A stretch of 64,000 bases of DNA from NCBI GenBank assembly GCA_036937835.1, contig CM072876.1:18536001-18600000 (forward strand), in the 5' to 3' direction. This document shows, in pieces, positions 37,982-50,773 of the stretch; position 1 is the stretch's first letter, and the number at the start of each line of letters is the position of its first letter. The stretch is from Pampus argenteus (Eukaryota > Chordata > Actinopteri > Scombriformes > Stromateidae). The notes beneath the pieces are model-generated. The model saw only the letters and a program-made list of their open reading frames with translations. It did no database searches and was not told the origin of the DNA. The position numbers and the translations under genes were made by a program.

Positions 37982-38844
37982 TCAATCAAAACCATGTTTG
38001 CCATCAACAAGTAACTGATTTCTAATGATTAGGAGCACAAAACTCACTTCTGAGAGCTTCCTGCAGCTGTTACTGTAACATTTGTAAAAATAGCTTTCTC
38101 TCTGTGAGAGAAGGCCAAAACTGACAACTACAGTTTTTCTTAAACAAGGAGCAATATTTTCAATCAAAACCATGTTTGCCATCAACAAGTAACTGATTTC
38201 TAATGATTAGGACCAAAAAACTCACTTCTGAGAGCTTCCTGCAGCTTTTACTGTAACATTTGTAAAAATAGCTTTCTCTCAGTGAGAGAAGGTCAAAACT
38301 GACAACTACAGTTTTTCTTAAACAACAAGCAATATTTTCAATCAAAACCATGTTTGCCATCAACAAGTAACTGATTTCTAATGATTAGGAGCACAAAACT
38401 CACTTCTGAGAGCTCCCTGCAGCTTTTACTGTAACATTTGTAAAAATTGCTTTCTCTCAGGCCAAAACTGACAACTACAGTTTTTTTTAAACAAGGAGCA
38501 ATATTTTCAATCAAAACCATGTTTGCCATCAACAAGTAACTGATTTCTAATGATTAGGAGCACAAAACTCACTTCTGAGAGCTTCCTGCAGCTTTTACTG
38601 TAACATTTGTAAAAATAGCTTTCTCTCAGGCCAAAACTGACAACTACAGTTTTTCTTAAACAACAAGCAATATTTTCAATCAAAACCATGTTTGCCATCA
38701 ACAAGTAACTGATTTCTAATGATTAGGAGCACAAAACTCACTTCTGAGAGCTTCCTGCAGCTTTTACTGTAACATTTGTAAAAATTGCTTTCTCTCAGGC
38801 CAAAACTGACAACTACAGTTTTTCTTAAACAAGGAGCAATATTT
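37982..38844 (+). repeat. Five-monomer core of the right-half HOR (863 bp)
   Basis: The order is a 178-bp GCTGTTACT/TGT-hairpin monomer, a 178-bp AGT-hairpin monomer, a GAGCTCCCTG/AAAATTGC monomer, an AAAATAGC/CAACAAGC monomer and an AAAATTGC/CAAGGAGC monomer. The same order starts at 46224, 53603, 57053, 58423 and 60833. A variant starts at 62373. Confidence 0.85.
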
Positions 38845-41800
38845 TCAATCAAAACCATGTTTGCCATCAACAAGTAACTGATTTCTAATGATTAGGAGCA
38901 CAAAACTCACTTCTGAGAGCTTCCTGCAGCTTTTACTGTAACATTTGTAAAAATAGCTTTCTCTCAGGCCAAAACTGACAACTACAGTTTTTCTTAAACA
39001 ACAAGCAATATTTTCAATCAAAACCATGTTTGCCATCAACAAGTAACTGATTTCTAATGAATAGGAGCACAAAACTCACTTCTGAGAGCTTCCTGCAGCT
39101 TTTACTGTAACATTTGTAAAAAATAGCTTTCTCTCAGGCCAAAATGACAACTACAGTTTTTCTTAAACAACAAGCAATATTTTCAATCAAAACCATGTTT
39201 GCCATCAACAAGTAACTGATTTCTAATGATTGGGAGAACAAAACTCACTTCTGAGAGCTTCCTGCAGCTTTTACTGTAACATTTGTAAAAAATAGCTTTC
39301 TCTCAGGCCAAAATGACAACTACAGTTTTTCTTAAACAACAAGCAATATTTTCAATCAAAACCATGTTTGCCATCAACAAGTAACTGATTCTAATGATTA
39401 GGAGCACAAAACTCACTTCTGAGAGCTTCCTGCAGCTGTTACTGTAACATTTGTAAAAATAGCTTTCTCTCTGTGAGAGAAGGCCAAAACTGACAACTAC
39501 AGTTTTTCTTAAACAAGGAGCAATATTTTCAATCAAAACCATGTTTGCCATCAACAAGTAACTGATTTCTAATGATTAGGACCAAAAAACTCACTTCTGA
39601 GAGCTTCCTGCAGCTTTTACTGTAACATTTGTAAAAATAGCTTTCTCTCAGCGAGAGAAGGTCAAAACTGACAACTACAGTTTTTCTTAAACAACAAGCA
39701 ATATTTTCAATCAAAACCACGTTTGCCATCAACAAGTAACTGATTTCTAATGATTAGGAGCACAAAACTCACTTCTGAGAGCATCCTGCAGCTTTTTCTG
39801 TAACATTTGTAAAAATTGCTTTCTCTCAGGCCAAAACTGACAACTACAGTTTTTCTTAAACAAGGAGCAATATTTTCAATCAAAACCATGTTTGCCATCA
39901 ACAAGTAACTGATTTCTAATGATTAGGAGCACAAAACTCACTTCTGAGAGCTTCCTGCAGCTTTTACTGTAACATTTGTAAAAATAGCTTTCTCTCAGGC
40001 CAAAACTGACAACTACAGTTTTTCTTAAACAACAAGCAATATTTTCAATCAAAACCATGTTTGCCATCAACAAGTAACTGATTTCTAATGATTAGGAGCA
40101 CAAAACTCACTTCTGAGAGCTTCCTGCAGCTTTTACTGTAACATTTGTAAAAATTGCTTTCTCTCAGGCCAAAACTGACAACTACAGTTTTTCTTAAACA
40201 AGGAGCAATATTTTCAATCAAAACCATGTTTGCCATCAACAAGTAACTGATTTCTAATGATTAGGAGCACAAAACTCACTTCTGAGAGCTTCCTGCAGCT
40301 TTTACTGTAACATTTGTAAAAATAGCTTTCTCTCAGGCCAAAACTGACAACTACAGTTTTTCTTAAACAACAAGCAATATTTTCAATCAAAACCATGTTT
40401 GCCATCAACAAGTAACTGATTTCTAATGATTAGGAGCACAAAACTCACTTCTGAGAGCTTCCTGCAGCTTTTACTGTAACATTTGTAAAAAATAGCTTTC
40501 TCTCAGGCCAAAATGACAACTACAGTTTTTCTTAAACAACAAGCAATATTTTCAATCAAAACCATGTTTGCCATCAACAAGTAACTGATTTCTAATGATT
40601 AGGAGCACAAAACTCACTTCTGAGAGCTTCCTGCAGCTGTTACTGTAACATTTGTAAAAATAGCTTTCTCTCTGTGAGAGAAGGCCAAAACTGACAACTA
40701 CAGTTTTTCTTAAACAAGGAGCAATATTTTCAATCAAAACCATGTTTGCCATCAACAAGTAACTGATTTCTAATGATTAGGAGCACAAAACTCACTTCTG
40801 AGAGCTTCCTGCAGCTTTTACTGTAACATTTGTAAAAATTGCTTTCTCTCAGGCCAAAACTGACAACTACAGTTTTTCTTAAACAAGGAGCAATATTTTC
40901 AATCAAAACCATGTTTGCCATCAACAAGTAACTGATTTCTAATGATTAGGAGCACAAAACTCACTTCTGAGAGCTTCCTGCAGCTTTTACTGTAACATTT
41001 GTAAAAATAGCTTTCTCTCAGGCCAAAACTGACAACTACAGTTTTTCTTAAACAACAAGCAATATTTTCAATCAAAACCATGTTTGCCATCAACAAGTAA
41101 CTGATTTCTAATGAATAGGAGCACAAAACTCACTTCTGAGAGCTTCCTGCAGCTTTCACTGTAACATTTGTAAAAAATAGCTTTCTCTCAGGCCAAAATG
41201 ACAACTACAGTTTTTCTTAAACAACAAGCAATATTTTCAATCAAAACCATGTTTGCCATCAACAAGTAACTGATTTCTAATGATTGGGAGAACAAAACTC
41301 ACTTCTGAGAGCTTCCTGCAGCTTTTACTGTAACATTTGTAAAAAATAGCTTTCTCTCAGGCCAAAATGACAACTACAGTTTTTCTTAAACAACAAGCAA
41401 TATTTTCAATCAAAACCATGTTTGCCATCAACAAGTAACTGATTTCTAATGATTAAGACCAAAAAGCTCACTTCTGAGAGCTTCCTGCAGCTTTTACTGT
41501 AACATTTGTAAAAATAGCTTTCTCTCAGCGAGAGAAGGTCAAAACTGACAACTACAGTTTTTCTTAAACAAGGAGCAATATTTTCAATCAAAACCATGTT
41601 TGCCATCAACAAGTAACTGATTTCTAATGATTAGGAGCACAAAACTCACTTCTGAGAGCTTCCTGCAGCTTTTACTGTAACATTTGTAAAAAATAGCTTT
41701 CTCTCAGGCCAAAATGACAACTACAGTTTTTCTTAAACAACAAGCAATATTTTCAATCAAAACCATGTTTGCCATCAACAAGTAACTGATTTCTAATGAT

Positions 41801-42356
41801 TAGGAGCACAAAACTCACTTCTGAGAGCTTCCTGCAGCTGTTACTGTAACATTTGTAAAAATAGCTTTCTCTCTGTGAGAGAAGGCCAAAACTGACAACT
41901 ACAGTTTTTCTTAAACAAGGAGCAATATTTTCAATCAAAACCATGTTTACCATCAACAAGTAACTGATTTCTAATGATTAGGACCAAAAAACTCACTTCT
42001 GAGAGCTTCCTGCAGCTTTTACTGTAACATTTGTAAAAATAGCTTTCTCTCAGCGAGAGAAGGTCAAAACTGACAACTACAGTTTTTCTTAAACAACAAG
42101 CAATATTTTCAATCAAAACCATGTTTGCCATCAACAAGTAACTGATTTCTAATGATTAGGAGCACAAAACTCACTTCTGAGAGCTCCCTGCAGCTTTTAC
42201 TGTAACATTTGTAAAAATTGCTTTCTCTCAGGCCAAAACTGACAACTACAGTTTTTTTTAAACAAGGAGCAATATTTTCAATTAAAACCATGTTTGCCAT
42301 CAACAAGTAACTGATTTCTAATGATTAGGAGCACAAAACTCACTTCTGAGAGCTTC

Positions 42357-42362
42357 CTTAAG
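42357..42362. repeat. Private CTTAAG site marking block E unit 1
   Basis: CCTTAAGCTT replaces CCTGCAGCTT, removing the PstI site and creating AflII and HindIII sites (42357-42362 and 42360-42365). The same change recurs at 50768-50773, exactly 8411 bp away. Confidence 0.92.
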
Positions 42363-45300
42363 CTTTTACTGTAACATTTGTAAAAATAGCTTTCTCTCAG
42401 GCCAAAACTGACAACTACAGTTTTTCTTAAACAACAAGCAATATTTTCAATCAAAACCATGTTTGCCATCAACAAGTAACTGATTTCTAATGATTAGGAG
42501 CACAAAACTCACTTCTGAGAGCTTCCTGCAGCTTTTACTGTAACATTTGTAAAAATTGCTTTCTCTCAGGCCAAAACTGACAACTACAGTTTTTCTTAAA
42601 CAAGGAGCAATATTTTCAATCAAAACCATGTTTGCCATCAACAAGTAACTGATTTCTAATGGTTAGGAGCACAAAACTCACTTCTGAGAGCTTCCTGCAG
42701 CTTTTACTGTAACATTTGTAAAAATAGCTTTCTCTCAGGCCAAAACTGACAACTACAGTTTTTCTTAAACAACAAGCAATATTTTCAATCAAAACCATGT
42801 TTGCCATCAACAAGTAACTGATTTCTAATGAATAGGAGCACAAAACTCACTTCTGAGAGCTTCCTGCAGCTTTTACTGTAACATTTGTAAAAATAGCTTT
42901 CTCTCAGGCCAAAACTGACAACTACAGTTTTTCTTAAACAACAAGCAATATTTTCAATCAAAACCATGTTTGCCATCAACAAGTAACTGATTTCTAATGA
43001 ATAGGAGCACAAAACTCACTTCTGAGAGCTTCCTGCAGCTTTTACTGTAACATTTGTAAAAAATAGCTTTCTCTCAGGCCAAAATGACAACTACAGTTTT
43101 TCTTAAACAACAAGCAATATTTTCAATCAAAACCATGTTTGCCATCAACAAGTAACTGATTTCTAATGATTAGGAGCACAAAACTCACTTCTGAGAGCTT
43201 CCTGCAGCTTTTACTGTAACATTTGTAAAAAATAGCTTTCTCTCAGGCCAAAATGACAACTACAGTTTTTCTTAAACAACAAGCAATATTTTCAATCAAA
43301 ACCATGTTTGCCATCAACAAGTAACTGATTTCTAATGATTAAGACCAAAAAGCTCACTTCTGAGAGCTTCCTGCAGCTTTTACTGTAACATTTGTAAAAA
43401 TAGCTTTCTCTCAGCGAGAGAAGGTCAAAACTGACAACTACAGTTTTTCTTAAACAAGGAGCAATATTTTCAATCAAAACCATGTTTGCCATCAACAAGT
43501 AACTGATTTCTCATGATTAGGACCAAAAAACTCACTTCTGAGAGCTTCCTGCAGCTTTTACTGTAACATTTGTAAAAATAGCTTTCTCTCAGGCCAAAAT
43601 GACAACTACAGTTTTTCTTAAACAACAAGCAATATTTTCAATCAAAACCATGTTTGCCATCAACAAGTAACTGATTCTAATGATTAGGAGCACAAAACTC
43701 ACTTCTGAGAGCTTCCTGCAGCTGTTACTGTAACATTTGTAAAAATAGCTTTCTCTCTGTGAGAGAAGGCCAAAACTGACAACTACAGATTTTCTTAAAC
43801 AAGGAGCAATATTTTCAATCAAAACCATGTTTGCCATCAACAAGTAACTGATTTCTAATGATTAGGACCAAAAAACTCACTTCTGAGAGCTTCCTGCAGC
43901 TTTTACTGTAACATTTGTAAAAATAGCTTTCTCTCAGCGAGAGAAGGTCAAAACTGACAACTACAGTTTTTCTTAAACAACAAGCAATATTTTCAATCAA
44001 AACCATGTTTGCCATCAACAAGTAACTGATTTCTAATGATTAGGAGCACAAAACTCACTTCTGAGAGCTTCCTGCAGCTTTTACTGTAACATTTGTAAAA
44101 ATTGCTTTCTCTCAGGCCAAAACTGACAACTACAGTTTTTCTTAAACAAGGAGCAATATTTTCAATCAAAACCATGTTTGCCATCAACAAGTAACTGATT
44201 TCTAATGATTAGGAGCACAAAACTCACTTCTGAGAGCTTCCTGCAGCTTTTACTGTAACATTTGTAAAAATTGCTTTCTCTCAGGCCAAAACTGACAACT
44301 ACAGTTTTTCTTAAACAAGGAGCAATATTTTCAATCAAAACCATGTTTGCCATCAACAAGTAACTGATTTCTAATGATTAGGAGCACAAAACTCACTTCT
44401 GAGAGCTCCCTGCAGCTTTTACTGTAACATTTGTAAAAATTGCTTTCTCTCAGGCCAAAACTGACAACTACAGTTTTTCTTAAACAAGGAGCAATATTTT
44501 CAATCAAAACCATGTTTGCCATCAACAAGTAACTGATTTCTAATGATTAGGAGCACAAAACTCACTTCTGAGAGCTTCCTGCAGCTTTTACTGTAACATT
44601 TGTAAAAATAGCTTTCTCTCAGGCCAAGACTGACAACTACAGTTTTTCTTAAACAACAAGCAATATTTTCAATCAAAACCATGTTTGCCATCAACAAGTA
44701 ACTGATTTCTAATGATTAGGAGCACAAAACTCACTTCTGAGAGCTTCCTGCAGCTTTTACTGTAACATTTGTAAAAATAGCTTTCTCTCAGCGAGAGAAG
44801 GTCAAAACTGACAACTACAGTTTTTCTTAAACAAGGAGCAATATTTTCAATCAAAACCATGTTTGCCATCAACAAGTAACTGATTTCTAATGATTGGACC
44901 ATAAAACTCACTTCTGAGAGTTTCCTGCAGCTTTTACTGTAACATTTGTAAAAATAGCTTTCTCTCAGCGAGAGAAGGTCAAAACTGACAACTACAGTTT
45001 TTCTTAAACAAGGAGCAATATTTTCAATCAAAACCATGTTTGCCATCAACAAGTAACTGATTTCTAATGATTAGGACCAAAAAAGTCACTTCTGAGAGCT
45101 TCCTGCAGCTTTTACTGTAACATTTGTAAAAATAGCTTTCTCTCAGGCCAAAATGACAACTACAGTTTTTCTTAAACAACAAGCAATATTTTCAATCAAA
45201 ACCATGTTTGCCATCAACAAGTAACTGATTTCTAATGATTAGGAGCACAAAACTCACTTCTGAGAGCTTCCTGCAGCTGTTACTGTAACATTTGTAAAAA

Positions 45301-46223
45301 TAGCTTTCTCTCTGTGAGAGAAGGCCAAAACTGACAACTACAGTTTTTCTTAAACAAGGAGCAATATTTTCAATCAAAACCATGTTTGCCATCAACAAGT
45401 AACTGATTTCTAATGATTAGGACCAAAAAACTCACTTCTGAGAGCTTCCTGCAGCTTTTACTGTAACATTTGTAAAAATAGCTTTCTCTCAGTGAGAGAA
45501 GGTCAAAACTGACAACTACAGTTTTTCTTAAACAACAAGCAATATTTTCAATCAAAACCATGTTTGCCATCAACAAGTAACTGATTTCTAATGATTAGGA
45601 GCACAAAACTCACTTCTGAGAGCTTCCTGCAGCTTTTACTGTAACATTTGTAAAAATAGCTTTCTCTCAGGCCAAAACTGACAACTACAGTTTTTCTTAA
45701 ACAACAAGCAATATTTTCAATCAAAACCATGTTTGCCATCAACAAGTAACTGATTTCTAATGATTAGGAGCACAAAACTCACTTCTGAGAGCTTCCTGCA
45801 GCTTTTACTGTAACATTTGTAAAAATTGCTTTCTCTCAGGCCAAAACTGACAACTACAGTTTTTCTTAAACAAGGAGCAATATTTTCAATCAAAACCATG
45901 TTTGCCATCAACAAGTAACTGATTTCTAATGATTAGGAGCACAAAACTCACTTCTGAGAGCTTCCTGCAGCTTTTACTGTAACATTTGTAAAAATAGCTT
46001 TCTCTCAGGCCAAAACTGACAACTACAGTTTTTCTTAAACAACAAGCAATATTTTCAATCAAAACCATGTTTGCCATCAACAAGTAACTGATTTCTAATG
46101 ATTAGGAGCACAAAACTCACTTCTGAGAGCTTCCTGCAGCTTTTACTGTAACATTTGTAAAAAATAGCTTTCTCTCAGGCCAAAATGACAACTACAGTTT
46201 TTCTTAAACAACAAGCAATATTT

Positions 46224-47255
46224 TCAATCAAAACCATGTTTGCCATCAACAAGTAACTGATTTCTAATGATTAGGAGCACAAAACTCACTTCTGAGAGCT
46301 TCCTGCAGCTGTTACTGTAACATTTGTAAAAATAGCTTTCTCTCTGTGAGAGAAGGCCAAAACTGACAACTACAGTTTTTCTTAAACAAGGAGCAATATT
46401 TTCAATCAAAACCATGTTTGCCATCAACAAGTAACTGATTTCTAATGATTAGGACCAAAAAACTCACTTCTGAGAGCTTCCTGCAGCTTTTACTGTAACA
46501 TTTGTAAAAATAGCTTTCTCTCAGTGAGAGAAGGTCAAAACTGACAACTACAGTTTTTCTTAAACAACAAGCAATATTTTCAATCAAAACCATGTTTGCC
46601 ATCAACAAGTAACTGATTTCTAATGATTAGGAGCACAAAACTCACTTCTGAGAGCTCCCTGCAGCTTTTACTGTAACATTTGTAAAAATTGCTTTCTCTC
46701 AGGCCAAAACTGACAACTACAGTTTTTTTTAAACAAGGAGCAATATTTTCAATCAAAACCATGTTTGCCATCAACAAGTAACTGATTTCTAATGATTAGG
46801 AGCACAAAACTCACTTCTGAGAGCTTCCTGCAGCTTTTACTGTAACATTTGTAAAAATAGCTTTCTCTCAGGCCAAAACTGACAACTACAGTTTTTCTTA
46901 AACAACAAGCAATATTTTCAATCAAAACCATGTTTGCCATCAACAAGTAACTGATTTCTAATGATTAGGAGCACAAAACTCACTTCTGAGAGCTTCCTGC
47001 AGCTTTTACTGTAACATTTGTAAAAATTGCTTTCTCTCAGGCCAAAACTGACAACTACAGTTTTTCTTAAACAACAAGCAATATTTTCAATCAAAACCAT
47101 GTTTGCCATCAACAAGTAACTGATTTCTAATGATTAGGAGCACAAAACTCACTTCTGAGAGCTTCCTGCAGCTTTTACTGTAACATTTGTAAAAATTGCT
47201 TTCTCTCAGGCCAAAACTGACAACTACAGTTTTTCTTAAACAAGGAGCAATATTT
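46224..47255 (+). repeat. Five-monomer core plus hybrid insertion (1032 bp)
   Basis: Same core as at 37982, lengthened by the 169-bp hybrid monomer between its fourth and fifth members. Confidence 0.85.
46961..47129 (+). repeat. Hybrid monomer inserted in block E unit 2
   Basis: The left half reads AAAATTGC, as in type-1 monomers, and the right half reads CAACAAGC, as in type-2. Unit 1 has only the two parental types side by side at this place (type 2 then type 1). Unit 2 has type 2, this hybrid, then type 1. That is the expected product of unequal crossover between neighbouring monomers, with the exchange between about 47030 and 47072. Confidence 0.88.
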
Positions 47256-50200
47256 TCAATCAAAACCATGTTTGCCATCAACAAGTAACTGATTTCTAAT
47301 GATTAGGAGCACAAAACTCACTTCTGAGAGCTTCCTGCAGCTTTTACTGTAACATTTGTAAAAATAGCTTTCTCTCAGGCCAAAACTGACAACTACAGTT
47401 TTTCTTAAACAACAAGCAATATTTTCAATCAAAACCATGTTTGCCATCAACAAGTAACTGATTTCTAATGAATAGGAGCACAAAACTCACTTCTGAGAGC
47501 TTCCTGCAGCTTTTACTGTAACATTTGTAAAAAATAGCTTTCTCTCAGGCCAAAATGACAACTACAGTTTTTCTTAAACAACAAGCAATATTTTCAATCA
47601 AAACCATGTTTGCCATCAACAAGTAACTGATTTCTAATGATTGGGAGAAAAAAACTCACTTCTGAGAGCTTCCTGCAGCTTTTACTGTAACATTTGTAAA
47701 AAATAGCTTTCTCTCAGGCCAAAATGACAACTACAGTTTTTCTTAAACAACAAGCAATATTTTCAATCAAAACCATGTTTGCCATCAACAAGTAACTGAT
47801 TCTAATGATTAGGAGCACAAAACTCACTTCTGAGAGCTTCCTGCAGCTGTTACTGTAACATTTGTAAAAATAGCTTTCTCTCTGTGAGAGAAGGCCAAAA
47901 CTGACAACTACAGTTTTTCTTAAACAAGGAGCAATATTTTCAATCAAAACCATGTTTGCCATCAACAAGTAACTGATTTCTAATGATTAGGACCAAAAAA
48001 CTCACTTCTGAGAGCTTCCTGCAGCTTTTACTGTAACATTTGTAAAAATAGCTTTCTCTCAGCGAGAGAAGGTCAAAACTGACAACTACAGTTTTTCTTA
48101 AACAACAAGCAATATTTTCAATCAAAACCACGTTTGCCATCAACAAGTAACTGATTTCTAATGATTAGGAGCACAAAACTCACTTCTGAGAGCATCCTGC
48201 AGCTTTTTCTGTAACATTTGTAAAAATTGCTTTCTCTCAGGCCAAAACTGACAACTACAGTTTTTCTTAAACAAGGAGCAATATTTTCAATCAAAACCAT
48301 GTTTGCCATCAACAAGTAACTGATTTCTAATGATTAGGAGCACAAAACTCACTTCTGAGAGCTTCCTGCAGCTTTTACTGTAACATTTGTAAAAATAGCT
48401 TTCTCTCAGGCCAAAACTGACAACTACAGTTTTTCTTAAACAACAAGCAATATTTTCAATCAAAACCATGTTTGCCATCAACAAGTAACTGATTTCTAAT
48501 GATTAGGAGCACAAAACTCACTTCTGAGAGCTTCCTGCAGCTTTTACTGTAACATTTGTAAAAATTGCTTTCTCTCAGGCCAAAACTGACAACTACAGTT
48601 TTTCTTAAACAAGGAGCAATATTTTCAATCAAAACCATGTTTGCCATCAACAAGTAACTGATTTCTAATGATTAGGAGCACAAAACTCACTTCTGAGAGC
48701 TTCCTGCAGCTTTTACTGTAACATTTGTAAAAATAGCTTTCTCTCAGGCCAAAACTGACAACTACAGTTTTTCTTAAACAACTAGCAATATTTTCAATCA
48801 AAACCATGTTTGCCATCAACAAGTAACTGATTTCTAATGATTAGGAGCACAAAACTCACTTCTGAGAGCTTCCTGCAGCTTTTACTGTAACATTTGTAAA
48901 AAATAGCTTTCTCTCAGGCCAAAATGACAACTACAGTTTTTCTTAAACAACAAGCAATATTTTCAATCAAAACCATGTTTGCCATCAACAAGTAACTGAT
49001 TTCTAATGATTAGGAGCACAAAACTCACTTCTGAGAGCTTCCTGCAGCTGTTACTGTAACATTTGTAAAAATAGCTTTCTCTCTGTGAGAGAAGGCCAAA
49101 ACTGACAACTACAGTTTTTCTTAAACAAGGAGCAATATTTTCAATCAAAACCATGTTTGCCATCAACAAGTAACTGATTTCTAATGATTAGGAGCACAAA
49201 ACTCACTTCTGAGAGCTTCCTGCAGCTTTTACTGTAACATTTGTAAAAATTGCTTTCTCTCAGGCCAAAACTGACAACTACAGTTTTTCTTAAACAAGGA
49301 GCAATATTTTCAATCAAAACCATGTTTGCCATCAACAAGTAACTGATTTCTAATGATTAGGAGCACAAAACTCACTTCTGAGAGCTTCCTGCAGCTTTTA
49401 CTGTAACATTTGTAAAAATAGCTTTCTCTCAGGCCAAAACTGACAACTACAGTTTTTCTTAAACAACAAGCAATATTTTCAATCAAAACCATGTTTGCCA
49501 TCAACAAGTAACTGATTTCTAATGAATAGGAGCACAAAACTCACTTCTGAGAGCTTCCTGCAGCTTTCACTGTAACATTTGTAAAAAATAGCTTTCTCTC
49601 AGGCCAAAATGACAACTACAGTTTTTCTTAAACAACAAGCAATATTTTCAATCAAAACCATGTTTGCCATCAACAAGTAACTGATTTCTAATGATTGGGA
49701 GAACAAAACTCACTTCTGAGAGCTTCCTGCAGCTTTTACTGTAACATTTGTAAAAAATAGCTTTCTCTCAGGCCAAAATGACAACTACAGTTTTTCTTAA
49801 ACAACAAGCAATATTTTCAATCAAAACCATGTTTGCCATCAACAAGTAACTGATTTCTAATGATTAAGACCAAAAAGCTCACTTCTGAGAGCTTCCTGCA
49901 GCTTTTACTGTAACATTTGTAAAAATAGCTTTCTCTCAGCGAGAGAAGGTCAAAACTGACAACTACAGTTTTTCTTAAACAAGGAGCAATATTTTCAATC
50001 AAAACCATGTTTGCCATCAACAAGTAACTGATTTCTAATGATTAGGAGCACAAAACTCACTTCTGAGAGCTTCCTGCAGCTTTTACTGTAACATTTGTAA
50101 AAAATAGCTTTCTCTCAGGCCAAAATGACAACTACAGTTTTTCTTAAACAACAAGCAATATTTTCAATCAAAACCATGTTTGCCATCAACAAGTAACTGA

Positions 50201-50767
50201 TTTCTAATGATTAGGAGCACAAAACTCACTTCTGAGAGCTTCCTGCAGCTGTTACTGTAACATTTGTAAAAATAGCTTTCTCTCTGTGAGAGAAGGCCAA
50301 AACTGACAACTACAGTTTTTCTTAAACAAGGAGCAATATTTTCAATCAAAACCATGTTTACCATCAACAAGTAACTGATTTCTAATGATTAGGACCAAAA
50401 AACTCACTTCTGAGAGCTTCCTGCAGCTTTTACTGTAACATTTGTAAAAATAGCTTTCTCTCAGCGAGAGAAGGTCAAAACTGACAACTACAGTTTTTCT
50501 TAAACAACAAGCAATATTTTCAATCAAAACCATGTTTGCCATCAACAAGTAACTGATTTCTAATGATTAGGAGCACAAAACTCACTTCTGAGAGCTCCCT
50601 GCAGCTTTTACTGTAACATTTGTAAAAATTGCTTTCTCTCAGGCCAAAACTGACAACTACAGTTTTTTTTAAACAAGGAGCAATATTTTCAATTAAAACC
50701 ATGTTTGCCATCAACAAGTAACTGATTTCTAATGATTAGGAGCACAAAACTCACTTCTGAGAGCTTC

Positions 50768-50773
50768 CTTAAG
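50768..50773. repeat. Private CTTAAG site marking block E unit 2
   Basis: Counterpart of the site at 42357. A third CTTAAG at 58927-58932 has a different origin, from TTCTTAAGC where most monomers read TTCTTAAAC. Confidence 0.92.

Larger units (their letters stand above)
37262..45503 (+). repeat. Block E tandem unit 1 (8242 bp, 48 monomers)
   Basis: This matches the directly adjacent 45504-53914. The offset is 8242 bp up to about 38.7 kb and 8411 bp after it, because unit 2 has one extra monomer. Shared rare markers include CCTTAAGC (42357), GAGCATCCTG with GCTTTTTCTG near 39781, ACCACGTTTG near 39718, AACTGATTCTAATG (two places) and GGCCAAGACTG near 44628. I found five substitutions against unit 2. 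The unit also contains a 4286-bp internal spacing of the 177-bp monomers, older than the duplication. Confidence 0.94.
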
